Shown: positions 1-6,166 of the stretch, piece by piece
Layout: each line of letters opens with the position of its first letter
Position numbering within the stretch: the first letter of the stretch is position 1
Source of the DNA: Gemmatimonadota bacterium
GTDB lineage: Bacteria; Gemmatimonadota; Gemmatimonadetes; Longimicrobiales; Gaopeijiaceae
Direction of reading: 5' to 3'
NCBI GenBank assembly: GCA_003695865.1
Contig: RFGQ01000079.1
Location: forward strand, 1 to 6,169
Length of the DNA stretch: 6,169 bases
Translations under genes and position numbers: made by a program
Notes under the pieces: generated by a model
Seen by the model: only the letters and a program-made list of their open reading frames with translations
Told to the model about the DNA's origin: nothing
Database searches by the model: none

Positions 1-1332
1 CTCCAGTCACCGGCCACCGCCCGCGGCGGCAACGCGCTCGCCGCCGGCGCCATGCTGCTCGCGATCGTCGCCACGCTGGTCGAGCACGACGTCACGGACT
101 GGACCGGCATCGCCATCGGGGTCGTCCTGGGCTCGCTCATCGGCGCGGTCGCGGCCCGCACCGTCAAGATGACCGCCATGCCGCAGATGGTGGGCGCGTT
201 CAACGGGTTCGGCGGTGGGGCGTCGGCGCTCGTGGCCGCGGCCGAGTTCATCCGCCTGCACCACGCGGGCGAGACGTTCACGACGGCCAGCGGCGTGACG
301 ATCGCGCTGTCGATGCTCATCGGGGCGGTGACGTTCTCGGGCAGTTTCGTCGCCTTCGGCAAGCTGCAGGGCATCGTCACGGGCAACCCGGTGACGTTCC
401 CGCTGCAGAAGACCCTCAACGCGCTGCTGTTCCTCGCCTTGCTGGTGTTGGGCGCCATGGTCGCCGACGTGCTGACCCTGGGCTCACTCGCACCCCTGCA
501 GGCCTTCCTGATCTTCTCGGGCCTCTCGCTGCTGCTCGGCGTGCTGCTCGTCATCCCCATCGGCGGAGCCGACATGCCGGTGGTGATCTCGCTGCTGAAC
601 TCCTACTCGGGGCTCGCGGCGTCGGCGGCCGGCTTCGTGCTGGGCAACATGATCCTCATCATCTCGGGCGCGCTCGTGGGCGCCTCGGGCCTCATCCTGA
701 CGAGCATCATGTGCAAGGCCATGAACCGCTCGCTCGCCAACGTCGCCTTCGGCGCGTTCGGGGCCGAGGGCGCCACGGCTGGCCAGATCGCGGCGGGAGA
801 CCGCAACGTGCGCTCGGTCGACGCCGAGGGCGCGGCGATGATGCTCGCCTACGCCCAGTCGGTGATCGTGGTGCCGGGGTACGGCCTGGCGGTGGCGCAG
901 GCGCAGCACGAGCTCCGCAAGGTCATGGACAACCTCGAGGAGCGCGGCGTGGACGTGAAGTACGCCATCCACCCCGTGGCGGGGCGCATGCCGGGGCACA
1001 TGAACGTGCTGCTCGCCGAGGCCGACGTGCCCTACGACAAGCTGTTCGACCTCGACGAGATCAACGACGACTTCGAGCGGACCGACGTGGTTCTGGTGGT
1101 GGGCGCCAACGACGTTGTGAACCCCGAGGCGCGAAACCCGAACAGCGTGATCGCGGGCATGCCCATCCTCGACGTCGACAAGGCGCGCAACGTCATCGTC
1201 ATGAAGCGCAGCCTGTCGCCGGGGTTCGCGGGGATCGACAACCCGCTGTTCTACATGGACAAGACGATGATGTTCTTCGGAGACGCGAAGGCGTCGATGA
1301 GCGAGCTTGTGAGGGCGGTTCGGGAGGTGTGA
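1..1332 (+). CDS. pntB: NAD(P) transhydrogenase beta subunit PntB (5' partial)
   Basis: PntB is the membrane and NADP(H)-binding subunit of the proton-translocating transhydrogenase, which moves hydride from NADH to NADP+ using the proton gradient. The frame is open from base 1 and the codons before the first ATG (base 52) already read like PntB (LQSPATARGGNALAAGA), so that ATG is internal. Compared with the roughly 460-residue E. coli protein, about 20 N-terminal residues are missing. The first half (to about codon 240) is a bundle of hydrophobic helices with the family motifs GADMPVV, LLNSYSGLAASAAGF and MCKAMNRS. A His pair (RLHHAG, about codons 87-92) lies where E. coli has its proton-pathway histidine. 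The C-terminal NADP-binding domain III shows VPGYGLAVAQAQ, AGRMPGHMNVLLAEA, VVGANDVVNPEA, KRSLSPGFAGIDNPLF and FFGDAKAS. No key motif is missing. The pntA subunit genes are expected upstream, outside the window. A small membrane-protein gene follows after 36 bp. Confidence 0.97.
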   Translation, partial: LQSPATARGGNALAAGAMLLAIVATLVEHDVTDWTGIAIGVVLGSLIGAVAARTVKMTAMPQMVGAFNGFGGGASALVAAAEFIRLHHAGETFTTASGVTIALSMLIGAVTFSGSFVAFGKLQGIVTGNPVTFPLQKTLNALLFLALLVLGAMVADVLTLGSLAPLQAFLIFSGLSLLLGVLLVIPIGGADMPVVISLLNSYSGLAASAAGFVLGNMILIISGALVGASGLILTSIMCKAMNRSLANVAFGAFGAEGATAGQIAAGDRNVRSVDAEGAAMMLAYAQSVIVVPGYGLAVAQAQHELRKVMDNLEERGVDVKYAIHPVAGRMPGHMNVLLAEADVPYDKLFDLDEINDDFERTDVVLVVGANDVVNPEARNPNSVIAGMPILDVDKARNVIVMKRSLSPGFAGIDNPLFYMDKTMMFFGDAKASMSELVRAVREV

Positions 1333-1336
1333 CGAC

Positions 1337-1350
1337 CGGCCCACGGGCCG
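1337..1350 (+). other. Small hairpin in the pntB-downstream gene gap
   Basis: CGGCCC and GGGCCG face each other just after the pntB stop. The stem is five pairs with a CACG tetraloop, or six pairs with an impossibly tight two-base loop. It sits ahead of the GGAGG ribosome-binding site of the next gene. No T-tract follows, so read-through is likely. It may mark an RNA-processing or stability site, or be chance at this base composition. Confidence 0.25.
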
Positions 1351-1368
1351 CAACGACGGAGGCGTACC

Positions 1369-1818
1369 ATGCAGGACACGGGCGACCGCGCGATTTCCCT
1401 CGGACTGACCCGGGTGGTCCTGGCCGCGATCGCTGCCGGGCTACTGATCCTCGTGGCGGGCATGCTCTGGTTCGCGCCGCCGGTGAGCGCCAGCCTGCTC
1501 CCCTCGGGTTGGTTCCCCTACCTGTTGGTCGGTGAGGCCGCAGTGCTGGTGGGAGCCGGCCTCGTGGGCCGCAGCATGATCGACGGCATTCGCGAGCAGG
1601 ACGAGACCGCCGTCCTGAGGCGCTACCAGACGGCCCTGATCGTGATGGCCGCCCTGCGCGAGGCGGCCGGCCTGGTGGTCGTGGCCCTCGCCTACCTGTC
1701 GGGTGAACCCACCTGGATGGTGGTGGGCGGGGGTGTGGCCGCGGTGGCCGTGCTCACGGGCATGCCGCACGAAGAGACCGTGCGGGCGCTGCTGCGGCGC
1801 GGCGGCCTGGGCGGCTGA
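1369..1818 (+). CDS. Small four-helix membrane protein, function unknown
   Basis: I do not recognise this 149-residue protein. It has four likely membrane helices at about residues 14-35, 48-67, 86-110 and 114-131. A charged linker (about 68-85, IDGIREQDETAVLRR) separates helices 2 and 3, and the tail is short and basic (LLRRGG). Helix 3 carries an acidic residue in a small-residue context (AALREAAGL), a pattern seen in small bundle or c-subunit-like membrane proteins; no family is claimed. The start is well supported: GGAGG lies six bases before the ATG. It follows pntB by 36 bp on the same strand, so co-transcription is likely. That suggests, but does not show, a role at the same membrane or in energy metabolism. 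It ends 104 bp before the convergent decarboxylase gene. Codon use and G+C match pntB. Confidence 0.75.
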   Translation: MQDTGDRAISLGLTRVVLAAIAAGLLILVAGMLWFAPPVSASLLPSGWFPYLLVGEAAVLVGAGLVGRSMIDGIREQDETAVLRRYQTALIVMAALREAAGLVVVALAYLSGEPTWMVVGGGVAAVAVLTGMPHEETVRALLRRGGLGG

Positions 1819-1825
1819 CGCCTCG

Positions 1826-1902
1826 GCTGCCCGGGGCCCGCCGCGGCGCGCCCACACCTCGCTCCGGCCCGGCCACCTGCGGCGCCCGCAGGCCCGGGCA
1901 GC
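1826..1902. terminator. Nested inverted repeats between convergent genes, possible bidirectional terminator
   Basis: The 104-bp gap between the membrane-protein stop and the decarboxylase stop holds a perfect 10-bp inverted repeat, GCTGCCCGGG (1826-1835) and CCCGGGCAGC (1893-1902). Inside it is a perfect 7-bp hairpin, CCTGCGG (1876-1882) with CCGCAGG (1886-1892) around a CGC loop. The inner hairpin abuts the right arm of the outer repeat. Being symmetrical and between two converging genes, it could end or stabilise both transcripts. Neither side has a T-tract, so this is not a classic intrinsic terminator, and at this base composition some of the pairing could be chance. Confidence 0.4.
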
Positions 1903-1922
1903 TCGGCCGGCCGCGGAACCGC

Positions 1923-3395
1923 TCAGCCGGCCGCAGCGGCGGCCAGCGATCCGGCTGCTTCGCTCACCCTCGTCCAGGTGCGCTCGAGGTGGGCCTCGGT
2001 GGTCCGCAGGTTTCCGATCGAGAGCCGCAGCCATGTGCGCCCGCGCAGCGCGGTGTGCGACAGGAAGGCTTCGCCCGACGCGTTCACCTGCTCGAGCAGC
2101 TCCAGGTTGAGCCGGTCCTGGGTGGGACCGTCCGAGCCCACGGGGGCCCAGCGGAACACCACCGTGCTGAACGGCACCGGAGCGGCCAACTCCCACCCGT
2201 CGCTCTCCTCGATCCGGTCTGCGAACACTCGCGCGAGCCGGCAGTGCTCGAGGATGCGGGCCGCGATCCCCTCCCGCCCGAAGTAGCGCATGACGAACCA
2301 GAGTTTGAGCGCCCGGAAGCGGCGCCCGAGGGCGATGCCGTAGTCCATCAGGTTCGTCGCCACGCCATGTTCGGCGGTGCGCAGGTACTCGGGCGTGAGG
2401 CTGAAGGCACGGCGCAGTACGTCGGGCCGGCGGCAGAACAGGGCCGAGCAGTCGACCGGCGTGAACAGCCACTTGTGTGGGTTCATCACCACCGAATCCG
2501 CTCGCTCCCAGCCCGAGAACAGCGGCCGCAGTTCGGGCGCGATCGCGGCCGCGCCCGCGTAGGCCGCGTCCACGTGCAGCCACACCCCGTGGGCTTCCGC
2601 GATGTCGGCCATCTCGGACACCGGGTCCACCGACGTCGTCGACGTCGTCCCCACCGTGGCGACCAGAGCGACCGGGCGCACGCCCCCGGCGATGTCCTCT
2701 TCGATCGCGGCCCGGAGCGCGTCGGGGCGCAGACGGAAATGCGCGTCGGTCTCGATGCGGCGCACACCGTCGAGCCCGAAGCCCAGCGCGATTCCTGCCT
2801 TGTCGATCGACGAGTGCGCCTCGGCCGAACAGTAGATGCGGCCGGGCGGGAGGCCGAAGAGCCCCCGCTCGCGCGACTCCGGATAGGCGGCTTCACGGGC
2901 CGCCGCGAGCGCCGACAGCGAACTCACCGACGCCGTGTCGTTGAGCACCCCCTGGAAGCCGTCGGGGAGCCCGAGCATGTCGCGCAACCAGTCGAGCGTG
3001 TGCTCTTCGAGTTCGGTTCCGGCCGGTGAGCTGCGCCACACCATCGCATTGATGTTGAGCGCGGCCGAGAGCATCTCGCCGAGGATTCCGGGGCCGGAAC
3101 CGGTCACCGCGAAGTAGCCGTGGAACGAGGGGTGGTTCCAGTGCGTGACGGCGGGCAACACGAAGCGCTCGAAGTCGTCGAGCACCTCGCCCATCGGCTC
3201 CCCGGTCTCGGGTGGCCGCTCGGGCAACGCCTCCCTCAGCTCGCCGGGCCGGACCCGCGCGAGCACCGGGTAGCGCTCGACCTCTGCCAGATAGTCCGCG
3301 ATCCAGTCGACCACCCGCCGCGCCTCGCGGCGGAAATCTTCGGGCGGCATGTCGCCCAGGGCGCGGGGGGGGCGCCCGCTGGAGGGTTCGGTCAT
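1923..3395 (-). CDS. PLP-dependent group II amino-acid decarboxylase (aromatic-L-amino-acid decarboxylase-like)
   Basis: This 490-residue cytoplasmic enzyme has the full group II fold and normal length. It should remove CO2 from an amino acid using pyridoxal phosphate. By comparison with animal DOPA decarboxylase, the PLP lysine is K308 (NPHKWLF), the pyridine-nitrogen aspartate is D276 (HVDAAYAG), the ring-stacking histidine is H194 (AEAHSS), and the catalytic-loop tyrosine is Y337 (TPEYLR). Other family blocks are HWNHPSFHGYF (85-95), WRSSPAGTELE (120-130), DTASVSSLSALAAAR (153-167) and ALGRRFRALKLWFV (355-368). The resemblance to aromatic decarboxylases is strong, but substrate (Trp, Phe, Tyr/DOPA or other) cannot be fixed from sequence. 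ATG at 3395 gives the longest frame but has only a weak Shine-Dalgarno. The conserved domain begins near M16 (MPPEDFRREARRVVDW), so a start at 3350 is an alternative, also without a clear site. An 8-C run spans codons 8-11. The C terminus is alanine-rich. It lies downstream of the RsbRD-N-type gene on the same strand. Confidence 0.95.
   Translation of the reverse strand: MTEPSSGRPPRALGDMPPEDFRREARRVVDWIADYLAEVERYPVLARVRPGELREALPERPPETGEPMGEVLDDFERFVLPAVTHWNHPSFHGYFAVTGSGPGILGEMLSAALNINAMVWRSSPAGTELEEHTLDWLRDMLGLPDGFQGVLNDTASVSSLSALAAAREAAYPESRERGLFGLPPGRIYCSAEAHSSIDKAGIALGFGLDGVRRIETDAHFRLRPDALRAAIEEDIAGGVRPVALVATVGTTSTTSVDPVSEMADIAEAHGVWLHVDAAYAGAAAIAPELRPLFSGWERADSVVMNPHKWLFTPVDCSALFCRRPDVLRRAFSLTPEYLRTAEHGVATNLMDYGIALGRRFRALKLWFVMRYFGREGIAARILEHCRLARVFADRIEESDGWELAAPVPFSTVVFRWAPVGSDGPTQDRLNLELLEQVNASGEAFLSHTALRGRTWLRLSIGNLRTTEAHLERTWTRVSEAAGSLAAAAAG
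3365..3372 (-). repeat. 8-base C homopolymer (coding strand) in the decarboxylase 5' end
   Basis: Eight consecutive G on the plus strand are eight C in codons 8-11 (Arg-Pro-Pro-Arg) of the decarboxylase if it starts at 3395. A slip of one base would break that reading frame, so the tract could be a phase-variation site or simply an error-prone spot. If the true start is M16 the tract is in the leader and harmless to the protein. Confidence 0.6.
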
Positions 3396-3427
3396 GTATG
3401 TGGGGTCCGAGCGTGTTCAGAGCCATT

Positions 3428-3446
3428 CAGCGGCGAGCCGCCGCTG
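3428..3446 (-). promoter_or_regulatory. 8-bp perfect hairpin in the decarboxylase leader
   Basis: On the minus strand CAGCGGCG, loop GCT, CGCCGCTG forms a perfect 8-pair stem with a three-base loop, ending 32 bases before the decarboxylase ATG at 3395. If the transcript begins further upstream, this structure lies in its 5' untranslated leader and could influence stability or translation. It could also be chance in GC-rich DNA. It is too simple to assign to a known riboswitch class. Confidence 0.35.
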
Positions 3447-3499
3447 CGTCGCCGGCGCCAGGGTACCACGCCCCGCGCGTCCGGTTCCCTCTCCGGGCC

Positions 3500-3534
3500 G
3501 ACGCCGATCCGGGCCCGTCCGGCCCGTCGGCGTC
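3500..3534 (-). terminator. GC-rich hairpin after the RsbRD-N-type gene
   Basis: GACGCCGA (3500-3507) and TCGGCGTC (3527-3534) make a perfect 8-bp stem around a 19-base GC-rich interior that can pair further with itself. On the minus strand it lies about 22 bases past the stop of the RsbRD-N-type gene, where a terminator is expected. No T-run follows, so Rho-independent termination is uncertain. The rest of the 161-bp gap holds the leader hairpin of the decarboxylase; I found no convincing promoter there. Confidence 0.35.
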
Positions 3535-3556
3535 CTGCCTGCCGCGGAGCGCTTCC

Positions 3557-4153
3557 TCAATCCCGGCGTACCTCCGCCAGTTCCTGCCGCAAGGCGTCGA
3601 GTTGCTCACGCACTTCGGCGATGAGCCCCTCGGTGGGCCGGTCGGGGACGCCGCTGCCTCGGAACAGGGCGAAGAACAACGCGTCGGTGTGTCCCACGCT
3701 CGTGTGGGTGACCACGCTGTCGAGGAAGCGGTTCATGCGCAGAACCTCGCGCAGGGACAGGTCGGCCCCGCTCAACACCGGCGGCTGCGAGAACAGCTCC
3801 CGGATCAACGCCTCGCGCAGCAGCTGAACCTCTTCGACCGCTTCGCCGGCGGCCAGGCCCCGGATGGCGGCGAACTGGCCGTACAGCTCACCCGCCTGAC
3901 GGTAGACCGGAGACGTGAGCTCGCGCTGAGGTCCGAGGGCGTCGGCCAGCAGGTCGACGAGAAGGTCGACGAACTCGAAGAGGAGGTCGCGCACGTCGTC
4001 GCCCAGGTCCTGCTGACGCGCCAGAAGCTGCTGGCGCCAGCGCCGGGACAGCGCCGGCCGGTGAGCCAGCAGCCAGTCCCGCACGTCCGGCAGGGTGGTA
4101 TCGGCGGGAGGAGAAGCGAGCGAACGGGTGGCTTCGGCCATCGGGTCCGTCAT
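3557..4153 (-). CDS. Stand-alone RsbRD N-terminal-type (globin-like helical) sensory protein
   Basis: This 198-residue soluble protein is predicted almost all helical. Its order of segments fits the RsbRD N-terminal domain family: an opening helix WLLAHRPALSRRWRQQLLA (27-45), a long amphipathic helix rich in Leu and Asp (51-73), a central block ELYGQFAAIRGLAAGEAVEE (89-108), then LLREALIRELF (111-121), and a last helix LREVLRMNRFLDSVVTH (134-150). In known proteins this domain precedes a STAS domain and tunes the RsbT/stressosome pathway, or sits before other signalling modules. Here no STAS domain or other output follows, only a short coiled-coil tail (about 176-196, EVREQLDALRQELAEVRR). The family assignment is from pattern memory and is moderate. 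The start is well supported: AGGAG four bases before ATG, and a candidate promoter 42 bases further up. It lies 126 bp behind the histidine kinase on the same strand, so it may work with that sensor. Confidence 0.8.
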   Translation of the reverse strand: MTDPMAEATRSLASPPADTTLPDVRDWLLAHRPALSRRWRQQLLARQQDLGDDVRDLLFEFVDLLVDLLADALGPQRELTSPVYRQAGELYGQFAAIRGLAAGEAVEEVQLLREALIRELFSQPPVLSGADLSLREVLRMNRFLDSVVTHTSVGHTDALFFALFRGSGVPDRPTEGLIAEVREQLDALRQELAEVRRD

Positions 4154-4190
4154 GAATCTCCTGTCGCGCAGTGGCAGCCATCTGCAGCAC

Positions 4191-4203
4191 GCCTAATCTA
4201 GGC
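4191..4203. promoter_or_regulatory. Short palindrome over the candidate -10 box
   Basis: GCCTA ATC TAGGC is a perfect 5-bp inverted repeat with a three-base centre. It sits in the most AT-rich spot of this gap and overlaps the candidate -10 box of the RsbRD-N-type gene, so it could be an operator half-site pair. It is short, and no regulator can be named. Confidence 0.25.
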
Positions 4204-4223
4204 ACCACCCGCCGCCGGGCCAA
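4195..4223 (-). promoter_or_regulatory. Candidate sigma-70-type promoter for the RsbRD-N-type gene
   Basis: On the minus strand TTGGCC (4218-4223) and TAGATT (4195-4200) are separated by exactly 17 bases, each matching four of six consensus positions (TTGACA, TATAAT). Transcription would begin near 4188, giving a leader of about 35 bases that includes the AGGAG ribosome-binding site. It implies the gene can be expressed apart from the kinase. Weak boxes and GC-rich surroundings keep this tentative. Confidence 0.4.
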
Positions 4224-4238
4224 CCGTACTTCTCCCGA

Positions 4239-4275
4239 GGCCCGACCCCACACGGAGCCGTTCGGGGTCGCGGCC
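4239..4275 (-). terminator. Hairpin just after the histidine kinase stop
   Basis: CGACCCC (4243-4249) pairs perfectly with GGGGTCG (4264-4270). GGCC (4239-4242) pairs with GGCC (4272-4275) across a single bulged base, giving 11 pairs around a 14-base loop. On the minus strand it begins four bases after the kinase stop codon. This is a good position for a transcript end or an RNA-stabilising structure. No T-tract follows it, so true termination is uncertain. Confidence 0.4.
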
Positions 4276-4279
4276 CGGC

Positions 4280-6166
4280 TCACCCGTCGCGCACCGCGCC
4301 GAGCCCGCGGTGCGGCCCGCCCGCGGAGTCTCGCTCGGACGAGTCCGCCTCCCCGGCACCCGCTCCCGCCTCGGACCAGGGCATGAGGCCCACGCGGACC
4401 ACCGTACCCTCGCCTCGCCCGCTGTCGATCGACACGGTGCCGCCCCACGAGGTGACCAGTCGTTGCACGATTGCAAGACCCAGGCCGGCGCCCCCGGAGC
4501 GCGTCGAGAAGTGCGGCTCGAACACCCGCGAAAGTACCTCGTCGGGCATGCCGCCCCCGTCGTCCACGACCCGCAGCTCGACCACCGCGAGGGTATCCGC
4601 CGCTGCGTCGGCCGCGTCGGTTGCGCCGTCTGCGCCGGCGCGCTCGCTCGCCCGGGGGCGCACCTCGGCCTCGATACGGACGACGCCCTCGGGCTCGACC
4701 GCCGCTCGCGCGTTCTCCAGGAGGTTCAACAGCACTTCCTTCAGTTCTCCGGGGCGGGCTCGCACGCGCGGCAGGTCCTGAGGCACGTCGGCCGAGAATC
4801 GCACGCCGGCGGGTTCGCCTCCCCCGTACAGATCGAGCACGTCGGCCACCACCCCGGCGACATCGACCGGCTCGAGTGGCACGGCCCCCGCCTGGGCGGG
4901 CGCACCGAAGCGCGAGAAGGAGCGGGCGATGGCGTCCAGGCGCTCGATCTCGGCCAGAATGGCCCGCGCGTTGCGAGCCAGAATCACGTCGAAGTCGGGG
5001 CGCCCATCCCGCCAGGCCCGCTCGATGTGCTGCACGCCCAACTTGATGGGCGTGAGTGGATTCTTGACCTCGTGGGCCACCTGACGCGCCATCTCGCCCC
5101 AGGCGAGGATGCGCTCCGTGCGCAGCTCGTCGGTGACGTCGTCGAGCGTGAGCACCAACCCACCCGGTCCCTCACGGGAGATGCGCCGCGCCCGCGCGTG
5201 GATGCGCCGATCCCCGAACACGAACTCCTCCGAGGCCTCGGCCCTGCGCTCCGCGAGGCAGCGCGCCACCCACGAGAGGAACCCCTCGGGCGCCCGCGCT
5301 TCGGCCCCCAACGGGTCCCCGGGCCGAACCGCCTCCCCCAGCAGATCCCGGGCGCGGGGGTTCACCAGCGTCACCACACCCGAGGGATCGAGGGCCACGA
5401 CGGCCGTCGCCGACTCCTCGACGATCGCCTGGGTCCGCCGGGTCTGGCGCACGAGTTGGCGCCGCGCCCGGCGCAAACGCAGCACCATGCGGTTGAAGGC
5501 CGAGAACACCGCCTCGAATTCATCGGTGCGAGCGGCCGGCAGCCGCACCTGAAGATTGCCCGCCCCCACGCGCTCCGACGCCACCCGCAGGGTGTCGATC
5601 GGCCTCGTGAGCGTGCGCCCCACGAGCAGGGCCAGCACGAACGACACCAGAGCGCCCACGACCACCACGAACCCCATGATCTCGATCACGTCCCGCCCGC
5701 GCAGCGCCGCCGAGCCCGCCTGCAGCGAGACCGGGGTCGCGACGACGTCTCCGTCGGGCAGCCGCTGGAACGCCATGAGGTACGTCCAGCTCCCCAGCCG
5801 TCGGGGCTCGACCAGAGCCAGCGCCTCGCGGCCGATCAGGCGCCGATACACCTCGAAGGGGATCCACGCCTCGTACAGCCCGAGTTCGACCAGGTGGTCG
5901 ACGGACCCGCCGCGTAGCTCGCCGTCCCTGTACTCCAGCAGATCGGCTCCCACGCGTTCGGCCAGCAGTTCCATCTCGCCGGCCTCTTCGCGATAGAACC
6001 CCGCGGCTCCCGCCGCCACGCGCTCGGCGAGGGCGGCGGTGGCTCGTACGGCGGCCGACGAGAGCGTCCGCAGCGTGACCCCCCCAACCGCAAGGGTCGA
6101 CAGTACGAAGAACGCGAAGAGCGCCAACGTGACCCGCGCCCGGAACGACTGGCCCAAGGCGCGCAC
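4280..6166 (-). CDS. NtrY-like membrane sensor histidine kinase (5' end at window edge)
   Basis: This 628-residue inner-membrane sensor should autophosphorylate and pass phosphate to a response regulator that is not in the window. Domains in order: TM1 (about 12-32), an extracytoplasmic sensor region (33-158), TM2 (about 160-183), HAMP (184-237, with RTLTRPIDTLR and a DEFEAVFSAFNRM block), a PAS-like domain (about 243-345), HisKA with phospho-accepting H365 in AHEVKNPLTPIKLGVQHIERA, and HATPase_c. The HATPase has N-box NLLENA (481-486), G1 DDGGGMPD (535-542), F-box FEPHFST (549-555) and G2 GGAGLGLAI (558-566). The HisKA wording is typical of NtrY-type (HPK4) kinases. A low-complexity Ala/Asp/Gly-rich insert lies at about 504-526, between the N and G1 boxes, and a poorly conserved tail follows 598. 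The listed start is GTG at 6166, three bases from the edge; the frame is open to the edge, so a start further upstream is possible. The partner regulator may be encoded beyond the right edge. Confidence 0.93.
   Translation of the reverse strand: MRALGQSFRARVTLALFAFFVLSTLAVGGVTLRTLSSAAVRATAALAERVAAGAAGFYREEAGEMELLAERVGADLLEYRDGELRGGSVDHLVELGLYEAWIPFEVYRRLIGREALALVEPRRLGSWTYLMAFQRLPDGDVVATPVSLQAGSAALRGRDVIEIMGFVVVVGALVSFVLALLVGRTLTRPIDTLRVASERVGAGNLQVRLPAARTDEFEAVFSAFNRMVLRLRRARRQLVRQTRRTQAIVEESATAVVALDPSGVVTLVNPRARDLLGEAVRPGDPLGAEARAPEGFLSWVARCLAERRAEASEEFVFGDRRIHARARRISREGPGGLVLTLDDVTDELRTERILAWGEMARQVAHEVKNPLTPIKLGVQHIERAWRDGRPDFDVILARNARAILAEIERLDAIARSFSRFGAPAQAGAVPLEPVDVAGVVADVLDLYGGGEPAGVRFSADVPQDLPRVRARPGELKEVLLNLLENARAAVEPEGVVRIEAEVRPRASERAGADGATDAADAAADTLAVVELRVVDDGGGMPDEVLSRVFEPHFSTRSGGAGLGLAIVQRLVTSWGGTVSIDSGRGEGTVVRVGLMPWSEAGAGAGEADSSERDSAGGPHRGLGAVRDG

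Noticed and set aside
484..1353. 289-codon minus-strand open frame opposite pntB
   Set aside because: It is His/Arg-rich and without motifs, and it lies opposite the conserved core of pntB.
1441..2583. 380-codon minus-strand open frame spanning the membrane-protein gene and the decarboxylase 3' part
   Set aside because: It crosses two well-supported genes and the spacer, has no recognisable motif and an Arg/Ala/Gly/His-rich make-up typical of a shadow frame.
2632..2649. Perfect 9-bp tandem repeat (GACGTCGTC twice) in the decarboxylase
   Set aside because: It encodes Thr-Thr-Ser twice in the block VGTTSTTSVD, which aligns without a gap to the matching block of DOPA decarboxylase. It is ordinary coding sequence, not an inserted duplication.
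2927..2950. DTASVSS in the decarboxylase in place of the SASE-type block of animal DOPA decarboxylase
   Set aside because: DTAS-type wording is, as far as I recall, common in bacterial members of this family, so it does not indicate a lost function.
3212..4201. 329-codon plus-strand open frame over the decarboxylase start and RsbRD-N-type gene
   Set aside because: It is antisense to two genes with good motifs or a good ribosome-binding site, and shows no domain of its own.
4310..5917. 535-codon plus-strand open frame opposite the histidine kinase
   Set aside because: Its protein is a run of Arg, His, Pro and Gly with no domain, and the opposite strand has every kinase motif in order. Long antisense frames are expected at this base composition.
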